Below, one piece after another: positions 34,121-43,331 of a stretch of DNA of 64,000 nt. The position numbers and the translations under genes were made by a program. The stretch comes from an uncultured Algibacter sp. GTDB lineage: Bacteria > Bacteroidota > Bacteroidia > Flavobacteriales > Flavobacteriaceae. Position 1 is the first letter of the stretch, and every line of letters begins with the position of its first letter. The DNA is taken from contig NZ_CANLZX010000020.1 of the NCBI RefSeq assembly GCF_947495675.1, forward strand, positions 1-64,000. Direction: 5' to 3'. The notes beneath the pieces are model-generated. The model saw nothing but the letters and a program-made list of their open reading frames with translations. It was not told the origin of the DNA and ran no database searches.

Positions 34121-35140
34121 TTATTCCAATACTGAATAATCACCTATACTTATACTAGTAAAATCTCCGTTATACTTAACGTTATTACCAATCATGGCAT
34201 TGTTTAATGTGGCATTTTTTATTTCAGAATTTGTTTGAATTAAACTATTCTCTATGGTTGAATTTTCTATTACTGTATTATTTCCAACTGAAACAAAAGG
34301 GCCAATAGTTGTATTTTTCAATACCACATTTTCACCTATAAAGCAAGGTTCTATAATATTTGAGTTATCTAGTTTTGCTGAATTAGCTATTAATTGCTCT
34401 TCGCCATCTGCTTTTAAAAACCCTAACATTCGCTGATTTGTTTCAATGGTAATGGCTTTATTACCACAATCCATCCATTCATCAACGGTTCCTGTTTTAA
34501 AAACTTTACCTTCTGCCATCATGCGTTTAATACCATCGTTAATTTGGTATTCGCCACCATTCATAATATTTTCATCTAAGATTTCTTGTAGTTTTTCTTT
34601 TAAAACCGCAACATCTTTAAAGTAATAAATTCCTATAACCGCTTGATCTGAAACAAACGTTTCTGGTTTTTCAACTAGCTCTACTATCTCTTCATTAGCA
34701 TTTAATTTAACCACACCATAAGCTTCTGGATTATCCACTTGTTTTGTCCAAATAACGCTATCTGCGGTTGAATCTAAATCAAATTCTGCTCTAATTAACG
34801 TATCAGCATAAGCAATTACTGCTGGCCCAGATAAAGATGGTTTAGCACACATAATAGCATGACCCGTTCCAAGCGGCTTGTCTTGTCTGTAAATAGATGC
34901 TTTGGCACCTAAATCGGTAGCTAATTTTTTTAAACTAGAAACCACCTCATCACCAAACCATGCTGGATCGCCTAAAACAAAAGCAATTTCTTCAATAGGT
35001 TGTTTTAAAACTTTGGCAATATCTTTTACAAGTCTGTGCACAATAGGTTGTCCTGCAACTGGAATTAATGGTTTTGGTACGGTTAAACTATGTGGGCGTA
35101 ATCTAGAACCTCGACCAGCCATTGGTACTATTATTTTCAT
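34121..35140 (-). CDS. Sugar-1-phosphate nucleotidyltransferase with C-terminal beta-helix
   Basis: This 339-residue protein activates a sugar phosphate to an NDP-sugar. The N-terminal signature is MAGRGSRLRPHSLTVPKPLI at 7-26, with the metal-binding region near VIAYADTL. From about 250 the sequence turns into short hexapeptide-like repeats (GENVVLKNTTIGPFVSVGNN) of a left-handed beta-helix, as in GlmU-type or RmlA-like relatives. An acetyltransferase activity for the beta-helix cannot be confirmed. The sugar and nucleotide are not readable. It lies between dut and the TPR gene in one direction. Confidence 0.87.
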   Translation of the reverse strand: MKIIVPMAGRGSRLRPHSLTVPKPLIPVAGQPIVHRLVKDIAKVLKQPIEEIAFVLGDPAWFGDEVVSSLKKLATDLGAKASIYRQDKPLGTGHAIMCAKPSLSGPAVIAYADTLIRAEFDLDSTADSVIWTKQVDNPEAYGVVKLNANEEIVELVEKPETFVSDQAVIGIYYFKDVAVLKEKLQEILDENIMNGGEYQINDGIKRMMAEGKVFKTGTVDEWMDCGNKAITIETNQRMLGFLKADGEEQLIANSAKLDNSNIIEPCFIGENVVLKNTTIGPFVSVGNNTVIENSTIENSLIQTNSEIKNATLNNAMIGNNVKYNGDFTSISIGDYSVLE

Positions 35141-35179
35141 TTTTAATTTCTTTGTTTGTTAATAGCTGTATTTATATTT

Positions 35180-35614
35180 TTATTTCGTTCCTGTACTTCC
35201 GAATCCTCCAGAACCACGATCGGTTTCTGATAGTATATCGACCTGTTCCCATTCGGCACGTTCGTGTTTAGCAATCACCAATTGTGCTATTCGCTCTCCG
35301 TTTTGAATGGTAAAATCTTCATTCGAAAGATTTACTAAAATAACACCTATCTCACCTCTATAATCGGCATCAATAGTTCCAGGCGCATTAAGTACTGTAA
35401 TGCCTTTTTTGGCAGCCAAACCACTTCTTGGGCGCACTTGAGCTTCTATGCCCACAGGGAGCTCTAAAAACAATCCTGTGCTTACTATTGTACGCTCTAA
35501 AGGTTTTAAAATTATGGATTCTGTTAAGCTTGCTCGTAAATCCATACCTGCCGAAGCAATAGTTTCGTAATGAGGTAATTCGTGGTTGGATTTGTTTATT
35601 ATTTTTATGTTCAT
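35180..35614 (-). CDS. dut: dUTP diphosphatase
   Basis: This 144-residue trimeric dUTPase hydrolyses dUTP to dUMP, preventing uracil entering DNA and supplying dTMP synthesis. All five motifs are present: [35 protein letters not shown] (with the catalytic Asp), [10 protein letters not shown], and [10 protein letters not shown] at the C-terminus. Full length. It sits 54 bases after the flippase gene and 39 before the nucleotidyltransferase gene in the same direction. Confidence 0.97.
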   Translation of the reverse strand: MNIKIINKSNHELPHYETIASAGMDLRASLTESIILKPLERTIVSTGLFLELPVGIEAQVRPRSGLAAKKGITVLNAPGTIDADYRGEIGVILVNLSNEDFTIQNGERIAQLVIAKHERAEWEQVDILSETDRGSGGFGSTGTK

Positions 35615-35668
35615 TTCATTAAATTATTAATCATGAGATGTTTTTACTATGCATAGCGAAAAAATATG

Positions 35669-37126
35669 CTATTTTTTTAATAACTCTTTTAATTCACGTT
35701 TTTCTAGAATAAATACAATTCCCAAAAATACTAAAACTAAACCTGTTGAAATATAATAGTTTGCTCTAAAAGCATCAATAAACGATATAAAACTTAATAC
35801 CGATGCTAATAATAAATAAAGAATAACGCTTTTTACATTGTATGGTACTTTATAATATTTCTTTCCTACTAAATAAGAAATAAGCATCATACTTCCATAG
35901 GCCGCTAAAGTGGCCCAAGCTGATGCCATAAAGCCAATTATGGGTATCATTACAACATTAAAAACTATAGTTATAACTGCTCCAAAAATAGAAATATACA
36001 TACCATAAATTGTTCTGTCTGTAAGCTTATACCAAATAGATAGGTTATTATATATACCTAGGCATAAATTAGCTAAAAGTATGATTGGAACAATTTTTAA
36101 AGCTTCGAAATACTCATTCTTACCTAATAATAATTTGGCAAATACGTCTATATAACAAACCACAACTAGCATAAATATTGCTCCTAGAATAGTAAACCAT
36201 TTTAGAATGGTAGCATAATTTTGTTTTGCGTTTTTTTCTTTTGCATGATTAAAGAAAAAAGGTTCTGCCCCAAGCCTAAAAGCCATAATATAAAGCGTCA
36301 TAAAAACACCCAATTTATAGCATGCAGCATAAATACCCATTTCTTTATTACCAATAAAATCGCCAAGAAATAATTTATCTATATTTTCATTTGTAACATA
36401 GGCTAAACTTCCTACCATAATAGGTAATCCATATGTAAGTAGTCTTTTTAAAACGTTCTTATTAATACTCCACTTTATTTTTAATATGATAGGTAGAAGA
36501 AAAAGCAAAGTGGCAAAACTAGCAATTACATTCGCTAAAAAAATATAAATAACCTGAGGTTGACCATTATTATAAAACCTAAATGATTCTGGTAAAATAG
36601 AATCGGACAAATAACTATTAGGAATAACCCATAAAAACAATATATTGAGAACCGCGAAAACTAGGATGTTTAAAACCTTTATTGCTGTGAATTTAATGGG
36701 CCTATTAGTGACACGTAAATAAGCAAAAGGAATGACTACAATAGTGTCTAAAAACACAGTCCAGATTAATATTTTAACATGAAGAATATTTTCAAACCCA
36801 AATATCGAAGTTATATTTTGAGCATTGAGTAATGCAATAGCTAAAAAAAGTGTTGTTGTAATTAATAAGGAAATGAATGATGTTGATATAACCTTACCCT
36901 TCTCCTTTTCTTTACTAAAAAATCTAAAAAAGGCTGTTTCTAAGCCATAAGTAAGCAACGCATTAAGATAAGCCGCATATACATAATAATCTGTATTTAC
37001 AGCATAGCGTTCTGCCCCAAATACACTTGTATGTAACTTTACCAGACCAATATTAATTGCTCTAGGCAAAATAGCGGCAATACCATATATAATGGTGTCT
37101 TTAAAGAACTTCTTTAGTGTGCTCAA
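35669..37126 (-). CDS. Polysaccharide flippase (MOP superfamily, Wzx-like)
   Basis: This 485-residue protein has about 14 hydrophobic helices and would flip lipid-linked sugars across the inner membrane. Family-like stretches are SYIDPORAINIGLVKLHTSV-like at the start (IAAILPRAINIGLVKLHTSV), TYGLETAFFRFFS and LTYGLPIMVGSLAYVTNENI. There is no ATG near the N-terminus and a TAG lies in frame two codons upstream, so TTG at 37126 (STLKKFFKDTIIYG) is the only credible start. It follows the ATP synthase terminator and heads the dut-to-EnvC series. The cargo is unknown; it lies far from the polysaccharide locus. Confidence 0.87.
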   Translation of the reverse strand: MSTLKKFFKDTIIYGIAAILPRAINIGLVKLHTSVFGAERYAVNTDYYVYAAYLNALLTYGLETAFFRFFSKEKEKGKVISTSFISLLITTTLFLAIALLNAQNITSIFGFENILHVKILIWTVFLDTIVVIPFAYLRVTNRPIKFTAIKVLNILVFAVLNILFLWVIPNSYLSDSILPESFRFYNNGQPQVIYIFLANVIASFATLLFLLPIILKIKWSINKNVLKRLLTYGLPIMVGSLAYVTNENIDKLFLGDFIGNKEMGIYAACYKLGVFMTLYIMAFRLGAEPFFFNHAKEKNAKQNYATILKWFTILGAIFMLVVVCYIDVFAKLLLGKNEYFEALKIVPIILLANLCLGIYNNLSIWYKLTDRTIYGMYISIFGAVITIVFNVVMIPIIGFMASAWATLAAYGSMMLISYLVGKKYYKVPYNVKSVILYLLLASVLSFISFIDAFRANYYISTGLVLVFLGIVFILEKRELKELLKK

Positions 37127-37163
37127 AAACTATTTGTTTATTACGATAAAAATAGGGTTTTTA

Positions 37164-37198
37164 AAACAAAAAAACCTAACTGGTTAAAGTTAGGTTTT
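37164..37198 (-). terminator. Terminator of the ATP synthase operon
   Basis: AAAACCTAACT and AGTTAGGTTTT (37171-37181 and 37188-37198) form a perfect 11-bp stem with a 6-base loop. On the minus strand a run of seven T is followed by GTTTT. It lies 45 bases after atpG. Confidence 0.93.
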
Positions 37199-37242
37199 TA
37201 TTAATTTATGTAAGATACTGAAACAAACTCAGCATAATAATA

Positions 37243-38103
37243 TTAATTATTTAAAGCTTCCGCACCACCAACAATCTCTAAGATTTCATTGGTAATAGCT
37301 GCCTGACGTGCTTTGTTATAAGTTAATTTTAATTGATCTCTTAATTCTGTTGCGTTATCAGTTGCTTTATGCATTGCTGTCATACGTGCACCATGCTCTG
37401 AAGCAAAACTATCTCTAATTCCTTTATATAACTGTGTTTTTAAAGACTTAGGGATTAATTCTTCTACTATTTCTAGTTTTGAAGGCTCAAAGATGTAATC
37501 TAAATTAACATTAGCACTACCCTCAACAGGAACAATTGGTAAAAATTGCTCAGTCATAACAATTTGAGTCGCTGCGTTTTTAAATTTATTATAAACAATT
37601 TCGATTTTATCAAACTCGCCTGTAATAAATTTTTCCATTAATAACTCAGCAATTTCAGCAACATTATCAAATGTTAAATCATCATATACTTCACTCTTAT
37701 TGGCAATGACATTATTTGTCTTTTTAAAAGCATCATTTGCTTTTTTTCCAATTGCTAAATAAGAAACCTCTTGATTAGCATAAGTTTCAGATTTTAATCT
37801 GTTAACTTCTTTAATGATGTTTGAATTAAAAGCACCTGCTAAACCTCTATTAGAGGTTATTGGTACTATAAGTACTTTTTTCAATTCACGTTGTTCAGAA
37901 TATGCACTTCCTGAGTCTGCATCTAAAGTTGCACTTAAACTTTGTAAAAGTTCAGTTAACTTATCAGCATAAGGACGCATTGCTGTAATAGCATCTTGCG
38001 CTTTCTTTAACTTAGCAGCCGATACCATTTTCATGGCACTCGTAATCTGCATCGTTGAAGATACTGATGATATTCTGTTACGTATTTCTTTTAAATTTGC
38101 CAT
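37243..38103 (-). CDS. atpG: ATP synthase gamma subunit
   Basis: This 286-residue protein is the rotating central stalk of F1. The N-terminal MANLKEIRNRISSVSSTMQI (T-x-I-T-x-A-M-K-M-V-x-A) and the C-terminal ASEHGARMTAMHKATDNATE and NKARQAAITNEILEIVGGAE are diagnostic. Last gene of the operon, followed by a strong terminator. Its ATG lies within a 16-base palindrome, and a 9-bp hairpin sits in the spacer to atpA, suggesting local control of translation or mRNA processing. Full length. Confidence 0.97.
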   Translation of the reverse strand: MANLKEIRNRISSVSSTMQITSAMKMVSAAKLKKAQDAITAMRPYADKLTELLQSLSATLDADSGSAYSEQRELKKVLIVPITSNRGLAGAFNSNIIKEVNRLKSETYANQEVSYLAIGKKANDAFKKTNNVIANKSEVYDDLTFDNVAEIAELLMEKFITGEFDKIEIVYNKFKNAATQIVMTEQFLPIVPVEGSANVNLDYIFEPSKLEIVEELIPKSLKTQLYKGIRDSFASEHGARMTAMHKATDNATELRDQLKLTYNKARQAAITNEILEIVGGAEALNN

Positions 38104-38116
38104 ATTTTAAAATATG
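38101..38116 (-). promoter_or_regulatory. Palindrome covering the atpG start codon
   Basis: CATATTTTAAAATATG is a perfect 16-base palindrome whose 3' arm on the transcript ends in the atpG ATG. It could hide the initiation codon, although an all-AU core is weak. Confidence 0.35.
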
Positions 38117-38122
38117 AAATAG

Positions 38123-38144
38123 GATTCCTACGAAAGTAGGAATC
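38123..38144 (-). repeat. 9-bp hairpin in the atpA-atpG spacer
   Basis: GATTCCTAC and GTAGGAATC (38123-38131, 38136-38144) with a 4-base loop, 4 bases after the atpA stop. No T-tract follows, so it is likely an mRNA processing or stability element. Confidence 0.6.
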
Positions 38145-38148
38145 GTTA

Positions 38149-39729
38149 TTATGCTCTATATTTTCCTGATAAATCTTTAGCTACAGTTGTTAATGTATCT
38201 GTAACTTCATCAGTTAATTTACCCGATTTTAAAGTATCTAATATACCTCTGTGTTTAGCATTTAAGAATTCAATGAAATCTCTTTCAAATTCTTTTACTT
38301 TATTTACAGGAACATCTTTTAATAAGTTTTTAGACCCCGCATATATAATTGCAACTTGATCTTCAACTGTAAACGGATCGTTTTGAGCTTGTTTTAAGAT
38401 CTCTACGTTACGTTTTCCTTTTTCAATTACGTTTAGAGTAACAGCATCTAAATCTGAACCAAACTTAGCGAAAGCTTCTAACTCACGGAATTGTGCCTGG
38501 TCTAATTTTAAAGTACCTGATACTTTTTTCATTGATTTAATCTGTGCATTACCACCAACACGAGATACTGAGATACCTACATTAATTGCTGGACGTACAC
38601 CAGAGTTAAATAAATCACCATCTAAGAAAATTTGTCCATCTGTAATCGAAATTACGTTTGTTGGAATATAAGCAGATACATCACCCGCTTGAGTTTCAAT
38701 AATTGGTAATGCTGTTAAAGACCCACCACCTTTTACTAAAGGTTTTAATGAATCTGGTAAATCGTTCATATCCTTAGCAATGTCATCATTATTGATAACT
38801 TTTGCAGAACGTTCTAATAATCTAGAGTGTAAGTAAAAAACGTCACCTGGATACGCCTCACGTCCTGGTGGACGACGTAATAATAAAGATACTTCACGGT
38901 AAGCAACAGCTTGCTTAGATAAATCATCATATACTATTAAAGCTGGACGACCAGTATCTCTAAAATACTCACCAATTGCAGCACCTGCAAAAGGAGCATA
39001 AACTTGCATTGGAGCAGGATCTGATGCATTTGCTGCAACTATAGTAGTATAAGCTAATGCGCCTTTTTCTTCTAATGTTTTAGCAATTAAAGCAACTGTT
39101 GATGCTTTTTGTCCAATAGCGACATATATACAAAATACAGGTTCTCCTGCATCATAAAATTCTTTTTGATTTAAGATTGTATCAATACAAACTGCTGTTT
39201 TACCTGTTTGACGGTCACCAATAACTAATTCACGTTGACCACGTCCTACAGGAATCATTGCATCAATAGATTTGATACCAGTTTGTAATGGCTCTGTAAC
39301 AGGCTCACGGAAAATAACTCCAGGAGCTTTACGCTCTAGAGGCATTTCGTAAGTTTTACCAGAAATAGGTCCTTTACCATCAATAGGGTTACCTAAAGTA
39401 TCAACAACACGACCAACTATACCTTCACCTACATTAATAGAAGCAATACGTCCTGTACGTTTAACTGTAGAGCCTTCACTAACTCCTACTGAAGCCCCTA
39501 GTAATACAATACCAACGTTATCTTCTTCAAGGTTTAGTACAATTCCTTCTAATCCGCCATCGAATTCTACTAACTCGCCATATTGTGCGTTAGATAATCC
39601 GTAGGCACGAACAATACCATCACCTACAGTTAATACAGTTCCAACTTCATCCAATGAAGCGCCCGCTTCAAAACCTGAAAGTTGTTGTTTTAAGATTGCT
39701 GATATTTCAGCTGGTTTTACTTCTGCCAT
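38149..39729 (-). CDS. atpA: ATP synthase alpha subunit
   Basis: This 526-residue non-catalytic nucleotide-binding F1 subunit alternates with beta in the hexamer. Walker A is GDRQTGKT at 171-178; [20 protein letters not shown], with the following [20 protein letters not shown], and [14 protein letters not shown] are highly conserved. Full length. It sits 28 bases after atpH and 45 before atpG. The beta and epsilon genes do not follow, as is usual in Bacteroidota, where atpD-atpC lie elsewhere. Confidence 0.98.
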   Translation of the reverse strand: MAEVKPAEISAILKQQLSGFEAGASLDEVGTVLTVGDGIVRAYGLSNAQYGELVEFDGGLEGIVLNLEEDNVGIVLLGASVGVSEGSTVKRTGRIASINVGEGIVGRVVDTLGNPIDGKGPISGKTYEMPLERKAPGVIFREPVTEPLQTGIKSIDAMIPVGRGQRELVIGDRQTGKTAVCIDTILNQKEFYDAGEPVFCIYVAIGQKASTVALIAKTLEEKGALAYTTIVAANASDPAPMQVYAPFAGAAIGEYFRDTGRPALIVYDDLSKQAVAYREVSLLLRRPPGREAYPGDVFYLHSRLLERSAKVINNDDIAKDMNDLPDSLKPLVKGGGSLTALPIIETQAGDVSAYIPTNVISITDGQIFLDGDLFNSGVRPAINVGISVSRVGGNAQIKSMKKVSGTLKLDQAQFRELEAFAKFGSDLDAVTLNVIEKGKRNVEILKQAQNDPFTVEDQVAIIYAGSKNLLKDVPVNKVKEFERDFIEFLNAKHRGILDTLKSGKLTDEVTDTLTTVAKDLSGKYRA

Positions 39730-39757
39730 CTTATTATTTATTTAGATCTTAAAGATC

Positions 39758-40294
39758 TTAGTTTAATGTAAATTCTTGTTTTAATTTATTTAACTGATTT
39801 GCAATACTAGCGTTATATTGCATATCTCCAATACGTAAAATGAAACCTCCTAATATGGTTTCATCAATAATATTTTCTACTTCTACATCCTTACCAGTAA
39901 GCTCTTTAGCTTTTGCTAAAACTTTCTTCTTTAAATCTGAAGATAATTCTACAGCTGTAGTTACTGAAGCAACTTGAATACCTTTTGACTCATCAAACAA
40001 CTGAATATATTTTGAAGCTACATGACCTAAAATATCAATTCTGTTATTACTATTTAATGTATCTATAAGGCTTAGTGTACTTTCATTAGAGTTTTTAAAT
40101 ATATCTAATAACGTTGCTTTTTTAACTGAAGAAGAAACTATTGGACTTTGAAGCGCATCGCTCAATTCTTTGTTACCTGCAATTGTATCAGCAATTAACT
40201 TCATGTCAATATTAACAGCATCTGCTGCTTTTTTATCTGTAGCTAAGCTTAATAATGCTTTTGCGTAACGTATTGCTGCTCTTGCTCCTGCCAT
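39758..40294 (-). CDS. atpH: ATP synthase delta subunit
   Basis: This 178-residue protein connects F1 to the peripheral stalk. The N-terminal AAIRYAKALLSLATDKKAAD and the C-terminal LAKAKELTGKDVEVENIIDE, then GGFILRIGDMQYNASIANQL, match the OSCP/delta family. Length is normal. It lies 6 bases after atpF and 28 before atpA, in the standard order. Confidence 0.95.
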   Translation of the reverse strand: MAGARAAIRYAKALLSLATDKKAADAVNIDMKLIADTIAGNKELSDALQSPIVSSSVKKATLLDIFKNSNESTLSLIDTLNSNNRIDILGHVASKYIQLFDESKGIQVASVTTAVELSSDLKKKVLAKAKELTGKDVEVENIIDETILGGFILRIGDMQYNASIANQLNKLKQEFTLN

Positions 40295-40300
40295 TATAAC

Positions 40301-40801
40301 TTAGTTTAATGATTTTTCACCTAACATAGTTTCAACCAATTGTAATTGCTTGTCTTTGTTAGATAATTCGGTGCGTACTACTTTTTCAGCAATTTCTACT
40401 GATAAGTTAGCTACTTGAGATTTTAAATCTGCAATAGCAGCTTTCTTTTCAGATTGAATACTTGCTTGTGCTTGTTCAATAAGTTTAGTAGCTGTTTCAC
40501 TAGCTTCAGCCTTAGCATCTTCAATCATCTTATTTTTCATGTCGCGTGCTTCTTTTAACATTTCTTCACGCTCTGCTCTTGCTTCTTTTAATAACTTTTG
40601 GTTATCTGCTTGAAGATTTTGCATTTCTAATTTTGCATTTTCAGCAGATTTTAGTGCATCTTCTATACCACTTTCTCTCTTCTCAACAGCATCAAGAATT
40701 GGTTTCCAAGCAAATTTTCTTAAAAGTAAAACTAACCCTATGAACAATACTAATTGCCAAAAGAATAACCCTATTGAAAACTCATTTATTAACTTTTCCA
40801 T
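40301..40801 (-). CDS. atpF: ATP synthase subunit b
   Basis: This 166-residue peripheral-stalk subunit has one N-terminal TM helix (FFWQLVLFIGLVLLLRKFAW, about 13-32) and a long charged helix rich in A, E, K and Q that dimerises to form the stator. The family motif FAWKPILDAVEKRE is clear. It follows atpE by 73 bases, a gap filled by a 14-bp hairpin that could reduce read-through into atpF. Confidence 0.96.
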   Translation of the reverse strand: MEKLINEFSIGLFFWQLVLFIGLVLLLRKFAWKPILDAVEKRESGIEDALKSAENAKLEMQNLQADNQKLLKEARAEREEMLKEARDMKNKMIEDAKAEASETATKLIEQAQASIQSEKKAAIADLKSQVANLSVEIAEKVVRTELSNKDKQLQLVETMLGEKSLN

Positions 40802-40834
40802 TTATATCTATGATTTTTATAAATATTAAATTTA

Positions 40835-40867
40835 AAAACAGCTTTAACCAACCGTTAAAGCTGTTTT
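40835..40867 (-). terminator. Strong hairpin between atpE and atpF (possible partial terminator)
   Basis: AAAACAGCTTTAAC (40835-40848), loop CAACC, GTTAAAGCTGTTTT (40854-40867): a perfect 14-bp stem starting 8 bases after atpE. On the transcribed strand it runs into TTTTTAAATTT. Because the downstream genes must be expressed, it is better seen as a partial terminator or 3'-protective stem. Confidence 0.75.
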
Positions 40868-40874
40868 AGCTTTT

Positions 40875-41066
40875 TTAAGCTGCAAATAAAGCAGCAAATC
40901 CAATACCTTCAATAAGTGCAGCTGCGATAAGCATTGCTGTTTGGATTTTTCCAGAAGCTTCTGGTTGACGTGCAATAGCATCCATTGCTTGTCCACCGAT
41001 TCTACCAATACCTAATCCAGCACCGATAACAATTAAACCAGCTCCTACGAAATTTAAACCTGTCAT
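40875..41066 (-). CDS. atpE: ATP synthase subunit c
   Basis: This 63-residue membrane hairpin forms the rotating ring of Fo. Two helices (VGAGLIVIGAGLGIGRIGGQ and IQTAMLIAAALIEGIGFAAL) flank the polar loop ARQPEASGK. E53 is the ion-carrying carboxylate. The glutamine and Ser/Thr pattern typical of sodium-specific rings is not seen, so protons are the likely ion. It is followed by a strong hairpin that may raise its mRNA level relative to atpF. Confidence 0.97.
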   Translation of the reverse strand: MTGLNFVGAGLIVIGAGLGIGRIGGQAMDAIARQPEASGKIQTAMLIAAALIEGIGFAALFAA

Positions 41067-41098
41067 AATATATATATTAAAAATTAAACATTCTTTTT

Positions 41099-42199
41099 TT
41101 AGTGGTCGTCGTGATGTTCTTCAACCGCCGAACCGAAATATAAAGCAGATAACATTGTAAAGATATATGCTTGTAATGCAGCCACTAAAAGTTCTAACAA
41201 TGATAAAGCAAATGCTAAACCAAATGATAATGAACTTCCTAACCAGTTTTTAAATATAAACATTAAACCAATAATACTCATTAATACGATATGTCCTGCA
41301 GTAATATTTGCATACAAACGAATCATTAATGAAAATGGTTTAATAATAGTACCTAGTAACTCAATTGGAGCTAAAATAATTTTCATTGGCACAGGTACAC
41401 CCGGCATCCAGAAAATGTGTCCCCAATAGTTTTTATTAGCAGTAAATGTTGTTAACACATATGTGATTAAAGCTAAAGCTAAAGTCACAGCTATGTTATT
41501 GGTGACATTTACACCTAATGGAGTTAAACCTAATAAATTGATAATCCAAACAAAAAAGAAAACCGTTAATAAATAAGGCATATATCTTTTGTAGTGCTTT
41601 TTACCAATATTTGGCAATGCTATATCATCTCTTATGTAAAGTATTATTGGCTCTAAAAACCTACCAATACCTTTAGGCATATTTCCTTTTTTGTATTTTT
41701 TAGCCATTCCGCTAAACATAAAAAACATAAGTAGTCCTACTAAAAATATTGTAAATACGTTTTTAGTTATGGAGAAATCTAGTGGTTTTTTATTTGTTGC
41801 ATGATGATGCTCGTCTAAAGTAATAGTGCCTGCAGCATCTGTTTTATAAATTTTATTGTGGTGTAATGCGTAATGATTACCATCAACCTCTGCGACAGAT
41901 TCACCATGATGAAATTTTGAAGAAGAAAACACTTTTAATCCATTATCCCATAAAATAACTGGTAATGGAAACCCAATATATTTATGCTCTCCACTATCGG
42001 TAGTGTAGGACGTTAAACTAAAATCATACGAATCTAGTAAGTGATGATTTATATACTCTTTTATTTCTGTTTTTACATCTTGTTTACCTTCTACTTCAGG
42101 AGCAATTTCCTCTAAATGCATTGATTCTTGAGAAAAAGAAAGACTTGTTACAAATACAAATAATAAACAAATAGTTTTTAAAGACATTACGTTATGCAT
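41099..42199 (-). CDS. atpB: ATP synthase subunit a with periplasmic N-terminal extension
   Basis: This 366-residue subunit forms the ion half-channels beside the c-ring. The conserved arginine is in FSLMIRLYANITAGH. Compared with the E. coli protein it carries about 110 extra N-terminal residues: a signal-like segment (LKTICLLFVFVTSLSFSQ) and a His-rich soluble part (SKFHHGESVAEVDGNHYALH), then the first core helix (VFTIFLVGLLMFFMF). This extension is common in Bacteroidota. ATG 42187 is an alternative start four codons in. The C-terminus is also His-rich (EEHHDDH). Confidence 0.95.
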   Translation of the reverse strand: MHNVMSLKTICLLFVFVTSLSFSQESMHLEEIAPEVEGKQDVKTEIKEYINHHLLDSYDFSLTSYTTDSGEHKYIGFPLPVILWDNGLKVFSSSKFHHGESVAEVDGNHYALHHNKIYKTDAAGTITLDEHHHATNKKPLDFSITKNVFTIFLVGLLMFFMFSGMAKKYKKGNMPKGIGRFLEPIILYIRDDIALPNIGKKHYKRYMPYLLTVFFFVWIINLLGLTPLGVNVTNNIAVTLALALITYVLTTFTANKNYWGHIFWMPGVPVPMKIILAPIELLGTIIKPFSLMIRLYANITAGHIVLMSIIGLMFIFKNWLGSSLSFGLAFALSLLELLVAALQAYIFTMLSALYFGSAVEEHHDDH

Positions 42200-42301
42200 A
42201 TCACTTATTATGAATAGTGGCTTAAAAATCGGTGCAAAGGTATACTTTTATATCAAAAGCAAAAAAGAAAATTTAATATTATTTACTTACTTATCTCATT
42301 A

Positions 42302-42700
42302 CTAATTATAATTATCCAAACTATTTAAAAACTTTGACAATATAATACTCTCAATTATTAGGCAAACTACGTATGGAATAAAAAAAGTTAAAAACTCTAA
42401 TCTACTTAAATCACCATCTGAATTATACTCTGGATAAAAAAGAAAAAAAAAGAATACAAATTTTAGCATACTAGCTGCCATAAAAATAAATCCTAATTGA
42501 TCTTTTAGTCTTTTTCTTAACATAAATAAAAGTACAATAACTCCACAAGCTAATAACACATTTACCCAATATGAATAAAATAACTGACTAAACTCAACTG
42601 AATTGGCAATTGATGAATTTATAAATAAATGAATAAAAAACGCTATGGATGCTACAAAAATCACCGTTAAGCAATTTGTAATAAGTTTTTTTAATGTCAA
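42302..42700 (-). CDS. Small four-helix membrane protein, DUF6168-like, in the atp operon
   Basis: This 132-residue protein has about four TM helices (VIFVASIAFFIHLFI, FYSYWVNVLLACGVIVLLFM, LGFIFMAASMLKFVFFFFLF, TFFIPYVVCLIIESIILSKF). It resembles the DUF6168/AtpI-like proteins found before atpB in this family, and may help c-ring assembly or magnesium handling as proposed for AtpI. A longer frame begins at ATG 42766 inside atpZ, but TTG at 42700 overlaps the atpZ stop as TTGA and gives a sensible N-terminus (TLKKLITNCL). The name is moderately sure. Confidence 0.68.
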   Translation of the reverse strand: MTLKKLITNCLTVIFVASIAFFIHLFINSSIANSVEFSQLFYSYWVNVLLACGVIVLLFMLRKRLKDQLGFIFMAASMLKFVFFFFLFYPEYNSDGDLSRLEFLTFFIPYVVCLIIESIILSKFLNSLDNYN

Positions 42701-42939
42701 GGGTTTAGCTTCTTTATTTGTTGTAGTACGGTATACAAAGAAATTGAAACTCCAAGTAAAGTACAAATAATTAAAAAGGTTTTTGAACCGCCATCAAATT
42801 TACCATCTAACCATTTGCCTAATAAAACAAAAAGATAAATGGTTACACCCATCTGTATAGCTATTCCAGATAAAGCGGCAATTTGTTTAAGCTGTTTTTT
42901 CTGGTTTAGATTTTCTTTGTTGGATTGCTTGTTCGCCAT
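42697..42939 (-). CDS. atpZ: AtpZ/AtpI-family protein
   Basis: This 80-residue protein has two TM helices (LSGIAIQMGVTIYLFVLLGK and FLIICTLLGVSISLYTVLQQ) with the conserved GKWLDGKFDGGSK turn between them. AtpZ/AtpI proteins precede ATP synthase genes and are linked to c-ring assembly and cation transport. Its ATG lies 53 bases inside the bactofilin gene and its stop overlaps the next start (TTGA), so it is embedded in a chain of coupled genes. Confidence 0.87.
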   Translation of the reverse strand: MANKQSNKENLNQKKQLKQIAALSGIAIQMGVTIYLFVLLGKWLDGKFDGGSKTFLIICTLLGVSISLYTVLQQIKKLNP

Positions 42940-43315
42940 TATTAATATCTTTTACTGCACCTTTCATTGAACAAGTAACATTAAACGTTGCTCCAGGCTC
43001 AACTGCTAATTTAGCTGCAACTACCTCTCCTTCTAAATGGGCTGTTGCTTTTAGTGTTAATGTACCAGATAAAACTAATTTTCCAGAAAACTTTCCTTCA
43101 AAATAAGCATCGGTTCCATTTAATGTTCCTTTTATTAATCCAGATTTCCCTACAACTACCTTGCCCGACGTATTAATGTTTCCTTCAATAGTACCGTCAA
43201 TTCTTAAATCACCTTTACTTGTAAAATCGCCATGCATTTTGGTGCTTTGCGCGATGATATTTTGACTTGATGCGCCTTCTGCCATTTGTTTATCTTTTTT
43301 ATTATCAGAGAACAT
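42887..43315 (-). CDS. Bactofilin
   Basis: This 142-residue cytoskeletal protein polymerises without nucleotide. The core at about 25-120 has the repeating glycine-spaced beta-helix pattern (HGDFTSKGDLRIDGTIEGNI, VVVGKSGLIKGTLNG, TAHLEGEVVAAKLAVEPGAT), flanked by short disordered ends. In other bacteria bactofilins organise local cell-wall synthesis and polar structures. It lies 16 bases after sprE and overlaps atpZ by 53 bases, an arrangement linking the gliding gene to the ATP synthase operon. Confidence 0.93.
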   Translation of the reverse strand: MFSDNKKDKQMAEGASSQNIIAQSTKMHGDFTSKGDLRIDGTIEGNINTSGKVVVGKSGLIKGTLNGTDAYFEGKFSGKLVLSGTLTLKATAHLEGEVVAAKLAVEPGATFNVTCSMKGAVKDINNGEQAIQQRKSKPEKTA

Positions 43316-43331
43316 AATGAATGTGTTAAGT

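Noticed and set aside
42701..42766. ATG 42766 start for the DUF6168-like gene
   Set aside because: It would add 22 residues read out of frame from atpZ; the TTGA overlap start is simpler.
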